Origin: a virus
DNA: 36,993 nt
Direction: 5' to 3' (one strand)
IMG/VR virus record: IMGVR_UViG_3300029258_002161
Coordinates: 1 to 36,993 of that record
How positions within the stretch are numbered: the stretch's first letter is position 1; each line of letters starts with the position of its first letter. Under the pieces are notes generated by a model that had not been told where the DNA came from, ran no database searches, and saw only the letters and a program-made list of their open reading frames with translations. A program made the translations under genes and the position numbers. This document shows, in pieces, positions 30,658-36,993 of the stretch.

Positions 30658-31679
30658 ACGACACGGCCATCGAGGCGATGGTATTCAGTTCAGGCGGATC
30701 GAAGCTCGACGATCTGAGTGTGGATATCCAGAGTTGTCTCTGGCGGTTGGGTCAGACCGGGCGGGCTACGTTCAATATTGCCTATGCTGACGACAAGGCG
30801 GCGGCGGAAAACATCCGGGCGGGCAACTATTTGCTGTTGCAATTTGGGAGTGGCCTGCCGGATTGGGGCGGCGTGATCGATTTTCCGCTCAGCCGCCGCC
30901 CGTATGGGCTGACGGCCGTGGCCTACGAAAGCGACCGGATGCTCGACTGGCGCATCTCTGGCGCAGACGTGAGTTATAGCAGTACAGCATCGGGGGCGAT
31001 TGCGCAAGCGCTCGTCGAGAGTGCAAAGGCGAGCTATCCGCTCGCCATCTCTATTGGCGACGTGTACGCGGGCGGCTCGAGGACGCAAGAATATCATTAC
31101 GATGGATTGCTCACAGAGATCCGCAGCCTGGCGACGGGTTACGACTATGCGGTTGTACCGTCGTATCAGGATGGGCGCCTTTCGTTCTATCTCCATTTTT
31201 ATGAGCGGCGGGGCGCGGACCGGCGCAACTCGGTCCATCTCGTCGAGGGCCACAACGTCGGCGAGGTCAATCTCGACGAACAGGGGCCGATTTACAACCG
31301 CATCATCGCCATAGGCAGCGGCGTGACGTGGGCGGATCGCCCGACCGTGATCTCGGAGGATCTGGATAGCAAATATCGGTACGGGCTGCGAGAGCAGGCG
31401 AAAATATATCCCAGTATTACCGACGAGACCACGCTCCAGGAGTTGGCGGACGCGCTGCTCGACGAGTGGAAAGAGCCGCGCGCGCGGGGCACACTGACAA
31501 ACGTATCGAACGAGGATCCGGCAACGTTCGATGAGTACCATGTCGGCGACATTGTGACGCTCCAGGCGTTCCTGGATGCGGGGGAGGATTGGGAGTTCAA
31601 CGGGCCGGTGCGCATTCTCTCGCGCGAGTGGACGCCAGCGGGCCATTGCACGCTGGAGGTAGAAGAGTGGCGAGATTGA
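30654..31679 (+). CDS. Tail hub / baseplate protein (Gp37-like)
   Basis: I choose GTG 30654, overlapping the previous TGA, behind GGAGG. The 341-residue protein starts beta-rich (DLSVDIQSCLWRLGQTGRATFNIAY), has DYAVVPSYQDGRLSFYLHFYERRG in the middle and an RGTLTNVS region near the end. The order agrees with ReqiPepy6 Gp37-type siphovirus tail proteins that form the hub below Dit. The family name is from pattern memory. Confidence 0.65.
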   Translation: MNDTAIEAMVFSSGGSKLDDLSVDIQSCLWRLGQTGRATFNIAYADDKAAAENIRAGNYLLLQFGSGLPDWGGVIDFPLSRRPYGLTAVAYESDRMLDWRISGADVSYSSTASGAIAQALVESAKASYPLAISIGDVYAGGSRTQEYHYDGLLTEIRSLATGYDYAVVPSYQDGRLSFYLHFYERRGADRRNSVHLVEGHNVGEVNLDEQGPIYNRIIAIGSGVTWADRPTVISEDLDSKYRYGLREQAKIYPSITDETTLQELADALLDEWKEPRARGTLTNVSNEDPATFDEYHVGDIVTLQAFLDAGEDWEFNGPVRILSREWTPAGHCTLEVEEWRD

Positions 31680-31897
31680 TTGGTCGCGATCATTACGTCA
31701 ACGATCCGCTCGACCGCATCGAGGAGCTGGAGGCGAAGGTAGCGAAACTGGAGCGGATCCTCGCGGGCCGGCTTGATACGCCGACCGAGGCGCTGGCGAT
31801 CATCGACGCGGGCAGCACTGGCGCGACCGAGCAGGGCTGGATCGAGGTCACGGTCGGCGACGTGACGGGTTATATTCGCATATTCGCGGCCACGTGA
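31667..31897 (+). CDS. Small coiled-coil tail-end protein (76 aa)
   Basis: GTG 31667 is 7 nt after GGAGG and overlaps the hub gene by 13 bases. A coiled coil (residues 14-33, LDRIEELEAKVAKLERILAG) is followed by a small beta domain (TEQGWIEVTVGDVTGYIRIF). It may trimerise as a short fibre or plug. It ends flush with the convergent integrase gene, with no gap for a terminator. Confidence 0.6.
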   Translation: MARLIGRDHYVNDPLDRIEELEAKVAKLERILAGRLDTPTEALAIIDAGSTGATEQGWIEVTVGDVTGYIRIFAAT

Positions 31898-32791
31898 TCA
31901 CAGCCGCCAATTGTCGGCGGGCGACGTGCGTTGGGCCTGTTTCTCCACATCCTCATCGGCCAGGGCGGTCAGATATTTCCGCGTCGTGGCTATGTCGTTG
32001 TGACCAAGCAAATGCTGGAGGCTCACCAGGTCCATCCCGTTGCGCAGATGTTGGATCGCGCCGGTGTGCCGGAAGGCGTGCGGGGTGGCCCTGACGCCAG
32101 CGCGCTTGGCCAGGCGGACGATGATATTGCGCAGCGAATAGCGGTTGAGCGGGTAGCCCTGCTTGGTCAGAAACAGGTGGTCATCGCGGACGCGGCTCGG
32201 TTCTGGCCGCTCGTCGCTGGCATAGAGCCACACGGCGGACTGAGCTTGGCGGCCCAGGTAGACGAAGCGCTCTTTTGATCGCTTTCCCAAAACGAGCGTC
32301 CGACCCGTTTTGAGATTCACGTCCGAGACCTGGACACGGCAGGTCTCGGATGCACGGGCGCAGGTATCCACCAAGAAGAGCACAATCGCTCGGTCACGGC
32401 GATGGTTCTGACAGCCAGACGTCGCACCCAGCAAAGCGTCGATGGTCCGCTTATCCAGCGCCTTTGGTTGGAGATCGGGCAGTTGGGGCGCAGGCACGGG
32501 GGCGGCTGGGTTGTGTCCCCTCGGGACCAGAGCGACGTCGACCTCTCCGAGCCAGCGGTACAGCGCCGAGATGATGGAGAGCTGGCGGCGCTTTGTAAAG
32601 GCGGACAGACCGCGCTCGTCGCTATGGCGGAGGTATTTGACGACGTCGGTAGTGGTGAGGTCGAGCACATCGCGGTCGCCATACCAGGCGACAAACTGCT
32701 CGAATTGGGTGCGGTCGATTTTGATGGTTTCGGGAGTACAGCGGGTGGCCTTGAAAAGCAGGTATCCGTTGACGGCTTGTAGCAATCTCAT
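31898..32791 (-). CDS. int: Phage integrase, tyrosine recombinase 2
   Basis: A 297-residue recombinase. Its ATG at 32791 is preceded by GGAG 11 nt away. The catalytic residues are Arg146 (ARASETC), Lys170 (LGKRSKER), His238-x-x-Arg241 (HAFRHT), His264 (LGHNDIATT) and Tyr273. Among three such enzymes it alone adjoins att-like DNA: a tRNA 5' half at 32883-32921 and repeated ATGTAGY motifs. I therefore take it as the enzyme that integrates the phage into a host tRNA-Val gene. It is closely related to recombinase 1 at 5352 but lacks its C-terminal extension. Confidence 0.93.
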   Translation of the reverse strand: MRLLQAVNGYLLFKATRCTPETIKIDRTQFEQFVAWYGDRDVLDLTTTDVVKYLRHSDERGLSAFTKRRQLSIISALYRWLGEVDVALVPRGHNPAAPVPAPQLPDLQPKALDKRTIDALLGATSGCQNHRRDRAIVLFLVDTCARASETCRVQVSDVNLKTGRTLVLGKRSKERFVYLGRQAQSAVWLYASDERPEPSRVRDDHLFLTKQGYPLNRYSLRNIIVRLAKRAGVRATPHAFRHTGAIQHLRNGMDLVSLQHLLGHNDIATTRKYLTALADEDVEKQAQRTSPADNWRL

Positions 32792-32882
32792 AATGTAGCG
32801 ATCTCCTTTTGTCTAGGAGTATGCTACATACCGTCTGGGGCGGGATGTTGTGATCAAAAGCACCTTAAAAAAACAATCAAAA

Positions 32883-32921
32883 ATGTGAGTGTAGCGCTCT
32901 GACCGTCTGAGCTACGCGCCC
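32883..32921 (-). other. 5' half of tRNA-Val(CAC), candidate att core
   Basis: Read leftward from 32921: a seven-base acceptor strand GGGCGCG, TA, a perfect four-pair D stem GCTC/GAGC around AGACGGTCA, then anticodon stem CTACA and loop CTCACAT with anticodon CAC. After the loop the sequence departs from a tRNA. It is therefore an identity segment for integration at the anticodon loop, not a functional tRNA by itself. Confidence 0.75.
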
Positions 32922-32956
32922 GTTTTGTCCACTACATCACGCTGTGGACCGTATGT

Positions 32957-32984
32957 AGTATACTCTAAACCCTAAAAATTGCAA
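32957..32984 (-). promoter_or_regulatory. Leftward promoter ahead of the tRNA fragment and integrase
   Basis: TTGCAA (32984 to 32979), a 16-bp spacer and TATACT (32962 to 32957) put +1 near 32950, 29 bases before the tRNA 5' end. On the circle it would transcribe the tRNA fragment and the integrase. In an integrated prophage it could instead drive the rebuilt tRNA gene. Confidence 0.55.
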
Positions 32985-33006
32985 CTTTCTCAGAATGGTT
33001 GTAGCA

Positions 33007-33483
33007 TCACTTCTTTCCTAGTTTCACTTTCCATTCGCGGAATTGTTGGCGTTTGGATCGTAGATCCTTGCGGGAGGAACCTAGCTTGATCATCTGATCA
33101 GCCATAGTGATGAACTGATCGCACACTCGGATAGCCTGATCATATCGCTTTTGCTTGCTGTAGATGATGCGAAGACGAGTGTAAGGATGGGAACCGTCAA
33201 ACACATCGGCTATCATAGACTCGTAGATTTTGATGGCCTTATCAAGTTTGCCAGCCTTTTCCAGTTGACTTGCACTTGCACTTCGTTTCGCGAAGTCGTT
33301 ATCAATTCGATTGGCTTCTGTGGTATAGGCTGCCATCGTTTCCGTTGGCATTTCCTGTGATATGGCTTGACGCAGCAGATAAGAACGCAGACCTAGAGGC
33401 TTGTTAGCGTAAGCACGCTTATGAGAAGACCACTTGGTTCTGCGTTGGGGTTTCTTGCGTTTCTTCCGTCCGAATATGTTCAA
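33007..33483 (-). CDS. TPR-like protein of the lysogeny operon (158 aa)
   Basis: I start at TTG 33483, behind AAGGA with a 6-nt gap; upstream frame overlaps the previous gene. Residues 1-40 are strongly basic (FGRKKRKKPQRRTKW). The central part reads as one or two tetratricopeptide-type helix pairs (LEKAGKLDKAIKIYESMI and IIYSKQKRYDQAIRVCDQFI). TPRs bind proteins, so it may modify the repressor or a host factor. It could serve superinfection exclusion together with the membrane protein next door. Confidence 0.65.
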   Translation of the reverse strand: MNIFGRKKRKKPQRRTKWSSHKRAYANKPLGLRSYLLRQAISQEMPTETMAAYTTEANRIDNDFAKRSASASQLEKAGKLDKAIKIYESMIADVFDGSHPYTRLRIIYSKQKRYDQAIRVCDQFITMADQMIKLGSSRKDLRSKRQQFREWKVKLGKK

Positions 33484-33500
33484 TCTTTTTCCTTGAGCAC

Positions 33501-33785
33501 CTATAACAACATTGCGAGGATGTAACCGACTCCCGCTATAGTACCTGAAAATGCTGCAAAGATGCCCAAGAGCATAAGTGGGCAACACGCACAACCCGAA
33601 CGGCCTTTGCGCGTGCTGACCGTGCCGTGTTTGGTGCGTACACTAGCGCTGACTCCCTTGCTGCTGATGTTCACGCCAGCCTTTCCACCAATTCGAGCGG
33701 AGGGCTTGGTTACTTTGACACCTTTGGAGGTGATGCGTAGTTTAGGCTTCCGAATACTGATTAACTTTTTCTTTCGACGTGCCAT
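33501..33785 (-). CDS. DUF4236-like small membrane protein (94 aa)
   Basis: Starts directly after the repressor stop. The N-terminal half has paired basic beta strands with ITSKGVKVTKPSARIGG and VNISSKGVSASVRTKHGTVS, the repeated SKxG pattern of DUF4236 proteins as I recall it. It is followed by CACC and a membrane helix (about 70-92). A prophage-encoded exclusion or envelope protein is plausible. Confidence 0.6.
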   Translation of the reverse strand: MARRKKKLISIRKPKLRITSKGVKVTKPSARIGGKAGVNISSKGVSASVRTKHGTVSTRKGRSGCACCPLMLLGIFAAFSGTIAGVGYILAMLL

Positions 33786-34160
33786 TTAGTCCTCGCTTTT
33801 TTTCTTGTTGACCATATACTCTGCTCGCTGATCATAGAGCGTTTGGACAATGAGACGGACAGTATCTCGGTCCTCTTTTTTGAGATATTGAAAATGATCT
33901 AGTAAGTCTTGTTTCTCTTTCTCAATGTCATTTCCAATGATGATGGGAGGCAAAATACCTACTAGTCGAAAGACGCGCTCAGGTGCAATACCAAAGGCGC
34001 GTGCTATCCCTACACACGTTTCTGGGCTTGGTTCTTTCTCTTGAGTGAGAATCATTGAGACGGTAGATGGGACAACATTTGCACGGCGGGCAAGTTCACT
34101 GTTACTCCATCCTCGTCTATTGAGTTCATCGTTTAGCCAGGTGACAAATTCATTTTTCAT
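33786..34160 (-). CDS. XRE-family repressor
   Basis: The 124-residue protein has an N-terminal helix-turn-helix (residues 19-40, SNSELARRANVVPSTVSMIL) and a helical, charged C-terminus. It is transcribed leftward, divergent to the early promoter at 34215, the standard place of a lysogeny repressor. No Shine-Dalgarno precedes ATG 34160; the -10 lies 7 bases upstream, so the mRNA should start at the AUG itself, as lambda cI does from PRM. It lacks an S24 LexA-like protease domain, so induction by self-cleavage is not expected. Confidence 0.85.
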   Translation of the reverse strand: MKNEFVTWLNDELNRRGWSNSELARRANVVPSTVSMILTQEKEPSPETCVGIARAFGIAPERVFRLVGILPPIIIGNDIEKEKQDLLDHFQYLKKEDRDTVRLIVQTLYDQRAEYMVNKKKSED

Positions 34161-34166
34161 AATGAT

Positions 34167-34195
34167 AGTATAGCATACTCGTTATTTTTTGAGGC
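34167..34195 (-). promoter_or_regulatory. Leaderless repressor promoter with overlapping palindrome
   Basis: TATACT (34172 to 34167) has a poor -35 (GCCTCA at 34195 to 34190) and a predicted +1 at 34160, the A of the repressor ATG. The dyad AGTAT-AGC-ATACT (34167-34179) covers the -10. A weak -35 suggests dependence on activation, as at lambda PRM. Confidence 0.55.
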
Positions 34196-34214
34196 GATAA
34201 AATCTATTTCCCTA

Positions 34215-34243
34215 TTGACAACGGTTGCAACTTGGTGTATAAT
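34215..34243 (+). promoter_or_regulatory. Early rightward promoter
   Basis: TTGACA (34215-34220), a 17-bp spacer and TATAAT (34238-34243) are full consensus. The spacer contains the perfect palindrome GTTGCAAC (34224-34231). It should drive the early operon from 34289 through the origin junction and on to the primase. A nine-base string TTGCAACTT is shared with the promoter at 32979. Confidence 0.8.
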
Positions 34244-34288
34244 GTCACTATGGAACAAGAAATTTTTTCCACGGAAACAGGAGGCAAA

Positions 34289-34531
34289 ATGAACACCTTG
34301 ACGAGAACAAAAAGAGAACGAGTGATCGGACAGTGGCAGGAGCACATCAACGCAATGAGAAACTACCTGGGCGATTTTGAGGCGGCGTTACCCGACATCA
34401 CCACAGATGAGGAGTTTATGTCGGCGTACCAGGAGCTGTCGCGCCACTGTGGTGATGTGCTAGACGATATCTGCCTCCCCAGCGGCACGATTGACGATCT
34501 GCGGACGGCGGTGACTGGCAGTCCAGCATAG
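34289..34531 (+). CDS. First early gene, hypothetical helical protein (80 aa)
   Basis: ATG 34289 has AGGAGG just upstream; an earlier in-frame ATG at 34250 has none. The 80 residues are helical with a basic start (MNTLTRTKRERVIGQWQEHI) and an acidic middle. No family is seen. As the first gene of the early operon it is a candidate regulator (Cro-like in position only; no HTH motif is apparent). Confidence 0.65.
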   Translation: MNTLTRTKRERVIGQWQEHINAMRNYLGDFEAALPDITTDEEFMSAYQELSRHCGDVLDDICLPSGTIDDLRTAVTGSPA

Positions 34532-34540
34532 GAGGATGAG

Positions 34541-34819
34541 ATGAGCAAAACACAGTACAGAACGAACGGTATAGCGATGCTCCCGGAGGATTGGGCCATC
34601 GTGAACAGCATCGCCGAGGAGAACGGCCAGAGCCGGTCGGCGGCGATGCGAGAGATCACGCGCCAGCATCCGGTGGCGTCGCGGTTGATTTTGCTGGGGC
34701 AGGCATATCTACTATCCCTCCTCACGCCGCAGGAGGCGTTGGAGCGGTTGGCAGACGTGGCGCTCGATGTACCGCTGCCTATTGCGCTCACGGAAAAGGC
34801 CGAGGCGGCGCTGAAATGA
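34541..34819 (+). CDS. Ribbon-helix-helix-like early protein (92 aa)
   Basis: AGGAGG precedes the ATG. The N-terminus TQYRTNGIAMLPEDWAIVNSIAEENG reads as a beta strand followed by two helices in the MetJ/Arc pattern (residues 4-40, with SRSAAMREI as second helix). The C-terminal part is helical. DNA binding is expected; it could act as early transcription regulator. Confidence 0.6.
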   Translation: MSKTQYRTNGIAMLPEDWAIVNSIAEENGQSRSAAMREITRQHPVASRLILLGQAYLLSLLTPQEALERLADVALDVPLPIALTEKAEAALK

Positions 34820-34920
34820 TGACGGAGCTGGGTAGGCCGAGGGCATCGGCGGCGAAGTGTGGTGGGCGTGAACGGGGGTACACGCCGGTTGAGGCCGCCT
34901 GGAGCTGCGACCACTGCTGA
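34819..34920 (+). CDS. Possible very small Cys-containing protein (33 aa)
   Basis: ATG 34819 overlaps the stop of the preceding gene. The 33 residues end with KCGGRERGYTPVEAAW then SCDHC, giving three cysteines and a His that could bind zinc. No good ribosome-binding site is seen, so it depends on coupling. It may not be real. Confidence 0.35.
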   Translation: MTELGRPRASAAKCGGRERGYTPVEAAWSCDHC

Positions 34921-35059
34921 AGGCTCCCAAGGGGTTCGACTCCCCGCCCGGCTATTTTTAATGTGCGCTCCCGCAGGTTTTGGGCCTGCGGGAGAGGAGG
35001 CAAGTCACGGGGGCTACCGTTATCGCCTCGATTCTATTATACCACAGGGCGGTGGCGAG
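34921..35059 (+). other. Non-coding structured stretch in the early operon
   Basis: It holds a T-arm-like GGGGTTCGACTCCCC (34931-34945) followed by an acceptor-like CCGGCTA, then a perfect 10-bp hairpin CTCCCGCAGG/CCTGCGGGAG with a 7-base loop (34968-34994) that lacks a T-run. No tRNA can be folded upstream of the T-arm. The hairpin may process or attenuate the transcript before the membrane-protein gene. Confidence 0.5.
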
Positions 35060-35524
35060 ATGGAGATTTTGGCAGATTGGTCGCTGATTGGTCGTTGTTT
35101 TCTGGCGTTGTTGTGGGGGGGATTGTGGGCGCTTTTTTTGCAGTATCATCGAATGGGGCTTTTTCTGGTCAAGGAGCGGACGTGGATCACGGTCGTCGTG
35201 GGGGTGGGGGTGGATCTGTTGATCGCGTTTGGCGGCGATTGGTGGACGTGCGCGGCGGTGATCGTGTTCAGTTCTATCGGCATCATCGCCCGGTCGTTGA
35301 TCAACGAGCAACGGCCCCGATTGCCGAGCGGGTACAAGGTGCTGTGGGGTCTCGAGGACGCGATGGCCTGCTCGCTGGAGTTGGTCGGTATCCTGGAGGG
35401 CCTGGTCGAGGGGGAGCAGGACGGCAAGCGGGTGGTGGGAATGTCGCAGGCGCTGAGGTTGGCGCATAGGCTCAACGAGTTGGCGCGGGATGCACGCCGG
35501 GGTGAGTATCAAAGGAGGAAGTAA
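35060..35524 (+). CDS. Early membrane protein with three hydrophobic helices
   Basis: The 154-residue protein has three membrane segments at about 8-28, 41-58 and 60-80, and a helical, basic soluble tail (about 95-154). GGTGG is a weak ribosome-binding site upstream of ATG 35060. An upstream -10-like TATTATACC lies at about 35036 but I see no good -35. A role in superinfection exclusion or membrane anchoring of replication is possible but inferred. Confidence 0.65.
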   Translation: MEILADWSLIGRCFLALLWGGLWALFLQYHRMGLFLVKERTWITVVVGVGVDLLIAFGGDWWTCAAVIVFSSIGIIARSLINEQRPRLPSGYKVLWGLEDAMACSLELVGILEGLVEGEQDGKRVVGMSQALRLAHRLNELARDARRGEYQRRK

Positions 35525-35525
35525 G

Positions 35526-36422
35526 GTGGATATTTTGGGGCGATTTGAGCAGTTTGTGAGTCGGCGCTGTGCGCGGGGGAATCCCTCGCCGCACACGGTG
35601 CGCAGTTATCGGACGCAGGCGCGGATGTGGTTGGGGTGGTGCGCCGGTCGCGGCCTGGATCCGCTGGTGGCGACGGAGGAGGACGTAGTGAGTTACCGGG
35701 CCGAGTTGGTGGGGCGGTACGCTGAGGCGACGGTGGCGCTCAAGCTCCAGGTGGTCGCCACGCTGTACGAGGCGCTGGGGGTGGAGCCGAATCCAGCCGA
35801 GAAGGTGAGGCCGCCACGGGATGGGACACCGCCAGAGGAGCGCATCGAGTATCTGACGGTCGACCAGGTGCGGGCGATCTTTGCGGCGGTCGGGGCGCTG
35901 GAGGATCCGGTGCGGCGCGCGCGGGACCGGGCGATGGTGGGGTTGCTCGTCACGTTCGGCCTGCGGGCGCAGGAGTTGCGCGGGCTGGAGTTGTGCGACG
36001 TGATTCTGCTCAAGCGCAAGCCGGGCCGGTTGGTGATCCGGTCCGGGAAGGGGCGGAAGCGTCGCACGTTGCATTTGACGGTCGAGACGGCGGCGATGGT
36101 GCGGGATTGGCTGGCGGTGCGGCCGGTCGGTGGGCGGTCGCTGTTCGTGGGGCTGACGGGGCGGGGGGCGCTATCGGACAGTGGATTGCGAAAGGTGGTC
36201 AAGGCCCATTTGCGGGCGGCGGGCGTGGACGTGGATGGGCAGGCGTGTCACGTTTTCCGGCACACGGCGATCACGCTCGCGGTCGCCTTTGGCGCCGCGC
36301 GGGCGCACGTGCAGCGGATGGCGGGCCACGCGGACCCGCGCACGACGGATCTGTACGTGCATCTGGTGGAGGCGGAGCGGGAGAATCCTGCTCTGATAGT
36401 TGAGGCGGCTTTGGCTGCCTGA
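35526..36422 (+). CDS. Tyrosine recombinase 3 (XerC/D-like)
   Basis: The start is GTG 35526 behind AAAGGAGG. The 298-residue enzyme has a core-binding domain (1-95) and complete catalytic residues: Arg147 (GLRAQELRG), Lys175 (SGKGRKRR), His242-x-x-Arg245 (HVFRHT), His268 (AGHADPRTT) and Tyr277. It is not closely similar to the other two. Placed in the early operon without att-like DNA beside it, it might resolve genome multimers or act in recombination-dependent replication. Confidence 0.92.
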   Translation: MDILGRFEQFVSRRCARGNPSPHTVRSYRTQARMWLGWCAGRGLDPLVATEEDVVSYRAELVGRYAEATVALKLQVVATLYEALGVEPNPAEKVRPPRDGTPPEERIEYLTVDQVRAIFAAVGALEDPVRRARDRAMVGLLVTFGLRAQELRGLELCDVILLKRKPGRLVIRSGKGRKRRTLHLTVETAAMVRDWLAVRPVGGRSLFVGLTGRGALSDSGLRKVVKAHLRAAGVDVDGQACHVFRHTAITLAVAFGAARAHVQRMAGHADPRTTDLYVHLVEAERENPALIVEAALAA

Positions 36423-36431
36423 AGGAAGCAA

Positions 36432-36993
36432 ATGAGCGTAAGAAAAGGAATGCTAAGGCGACATTATAAAAGAATATGCAAACCAGGGGACTTGAGAACG
36501 CTTAACAAGATTTTCTTTCAGAATCAAGTTTCCTTTCCTCCTATATGTTGTGACATTACTGGTGCCACAAGATGGTTTTGTGAGGAAAGTGGAAAAGACT
36601 ATTGGTATTATGAGAAAGATTTCCCGAATTGTGTTTCACCGTGGCCTGTGGCTTGGTATGAATCTTCATTAGCTAATGGAATCTCTTTTCCTGGTCATCC
36701 AGAGTACAATATTCCACCAAAAACTAGCAGGGCAGATGGGTTTCTGGTATTCACCGAAAAAATTCCTGATGATATGAGACAAGAAGCATTTGACTTGGAT
36801 TTATTAGTGCACTTTTATCATCACCTTGTGATAGAAGTACCTCATAAAGACGAATTGCTCTTGGCGCGTAATAGAATCATCCAAGAATATCAAAAGGTTG
36901 GAAGGACTCCAAAATGGATAAGCTTAATATTCAAATCAGTTGAATCTTGGAATAAACTCTTAACTAATTCTGAAGTCATATTTTGCTATTTAG
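36432..36993 (+). CDS. N-terminal part of the origin-spanning protein
   Basis: AAGGAAG precedes ATG 36432. 187 codons are open to the end of the window, with one base left over that completes a GAA codon with bases 1-2. Residues include CCDITGATRWFCEESGKD, a Pro/Trp-rich SPWPVAWYES and PPKTSRADGFLVFTE. The AT-rich composition equals that of bases 1-320, supporting one gene. It lies behind recombinase 3. No named domain is recognised. Confidence 0.75.
   Translation, partial: MSVRKGMLRRHYKRICKPGDLRTLNKIFFQNQVSFPPICCDITGATRWFCEESGKDYWYYEKDFPNCVSPWPVAWYESSLANGISFPGHPEYNIPPKTSRADGFLVFTEKIPDDMRQEAFDLDLLVHFYHHLVIEVPHKDELLLARNRIIQEYQKVGRTPKWISLIFKSVESWNKLLTNSEVIFCYL

Larger units (their letters stand above)
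32793..33005. other. Candidate attP region with repeated arm-type motifs
   Basis: Five copies of ATGTAGY or one-mismatch variants in both orientations (32793, 32823, 32931, 32953 and 32999) flank the tRNA fragment. Two larger blocks, GAGTATGCTACATACCG (about 32817-32833) and its near inverted counterpart (about 32951-32967), face each other across it. Such clustered repeats fit arm-binding sites of a tyrosine integrase. No gene lies here. That the integrase start region contains one copy may allow autoregulation. Confidence 0.65.

Noticed and set aside
32883-32921. Functional tRNA gene
   Set aside because: Only the 5' half is present; the sequence departs from a tRNA right after the anticodon loop.
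34888-34952. Complete tRNA ending in the T-arm-like sequence
   Set aside because: No acceptor, D-arm and anticodon arm can be paired together upstream; only the T-arm and a partial acceptor fit.
34968-34994. Intrinsic terminator
   Set aside because: The stem is perfect, but no T-run follows on either strand, so it is described only as a hairpin.

Overview
The window reads as the complete genome of a temperate, long-tailed (siphovirus-type) phage of a GC-rich bacterium. The last base joins the first base in frame: a gene starting at 36432 runs off the right end with no stop and continues without interruption from base 1 to a stop at 321-323, giving one 294-residue reading frame. I therefore treat the 36,993 bases as a circle (an inference from the frame match). 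The host is not proven. High GC, Shine-Dalgarno starts, sigma70-type promoters, GTAG-type REP palindromes and a GAAC-N4-GTTC SOS-like box fit a bacterium, and a Chloroflexota host is a guess.

Layout. Early rightward genes start at a near-consensus promoter (34215-34243). They include small DNA-binding-type proteins, a membrane protein and a tyrosine recombinase (35526-36422), then cross the origin to small unknown genes and a primase-helicase (1367-4486). A non-coding stretch (4849-5193) holds seven GTAC units spaced exactly 9 bp, then G-rich DNA; it is a candidate replication origin. A zinc-ribbon protein, a second tyrosine recombinase and small accessory genes follow. A strong promoter (7501-7529) and a strong terminator (7877-7916) precede the lysis genes (holin-like proteins, M23 peptidase). 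Next come a metallophosphoesterase, terminase, portal, MuF-type protein, scaffold, major capsid protein, beta-helix protein, connectors, tail tube, frameshifted chaperones, a short tape measure, a very large distal-tail protein with inserted carbohydrate-binding-like modules, and a tail hub. The leftward lysogeny block holds the integrase (31898-32791), an attP carrying the 5' half of a tRNA-Val(CAC), a TPR-like protein, a small membrane protein and a XRE repressor that appears to be made from a leaderless transcript.

The most unusual system is a duplicated ~0.5 kb cassette (6981-7485 and 14192-14668), inserted leftward at the ends of rightward phage genes. Each copy has a promoter, an SOS-like operator abutting the -35, a leader of exactly 156 nt, a small unknown gene and a GC-rich 3' hairpin. 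In the leader, the first ~14 nt, a middle anti-element and the ribosome-binding site form three mutually exclusive pairing partners. The element sequence differs between copies, but all three parts changed together. That is direct covariation evidence for an RNA switch controlling translation.

The head-gene region also carries seven REP-like palindromes in gene junctions. Three of them supply the stop codon of the gene upstream. Several AT-richer islands (0-0.55, 4.5-4.85, 6.4-6.95, 21.7-22.6, 33.0-34.5 and 36.4-37.0 kb) mark mosaic acquisition.
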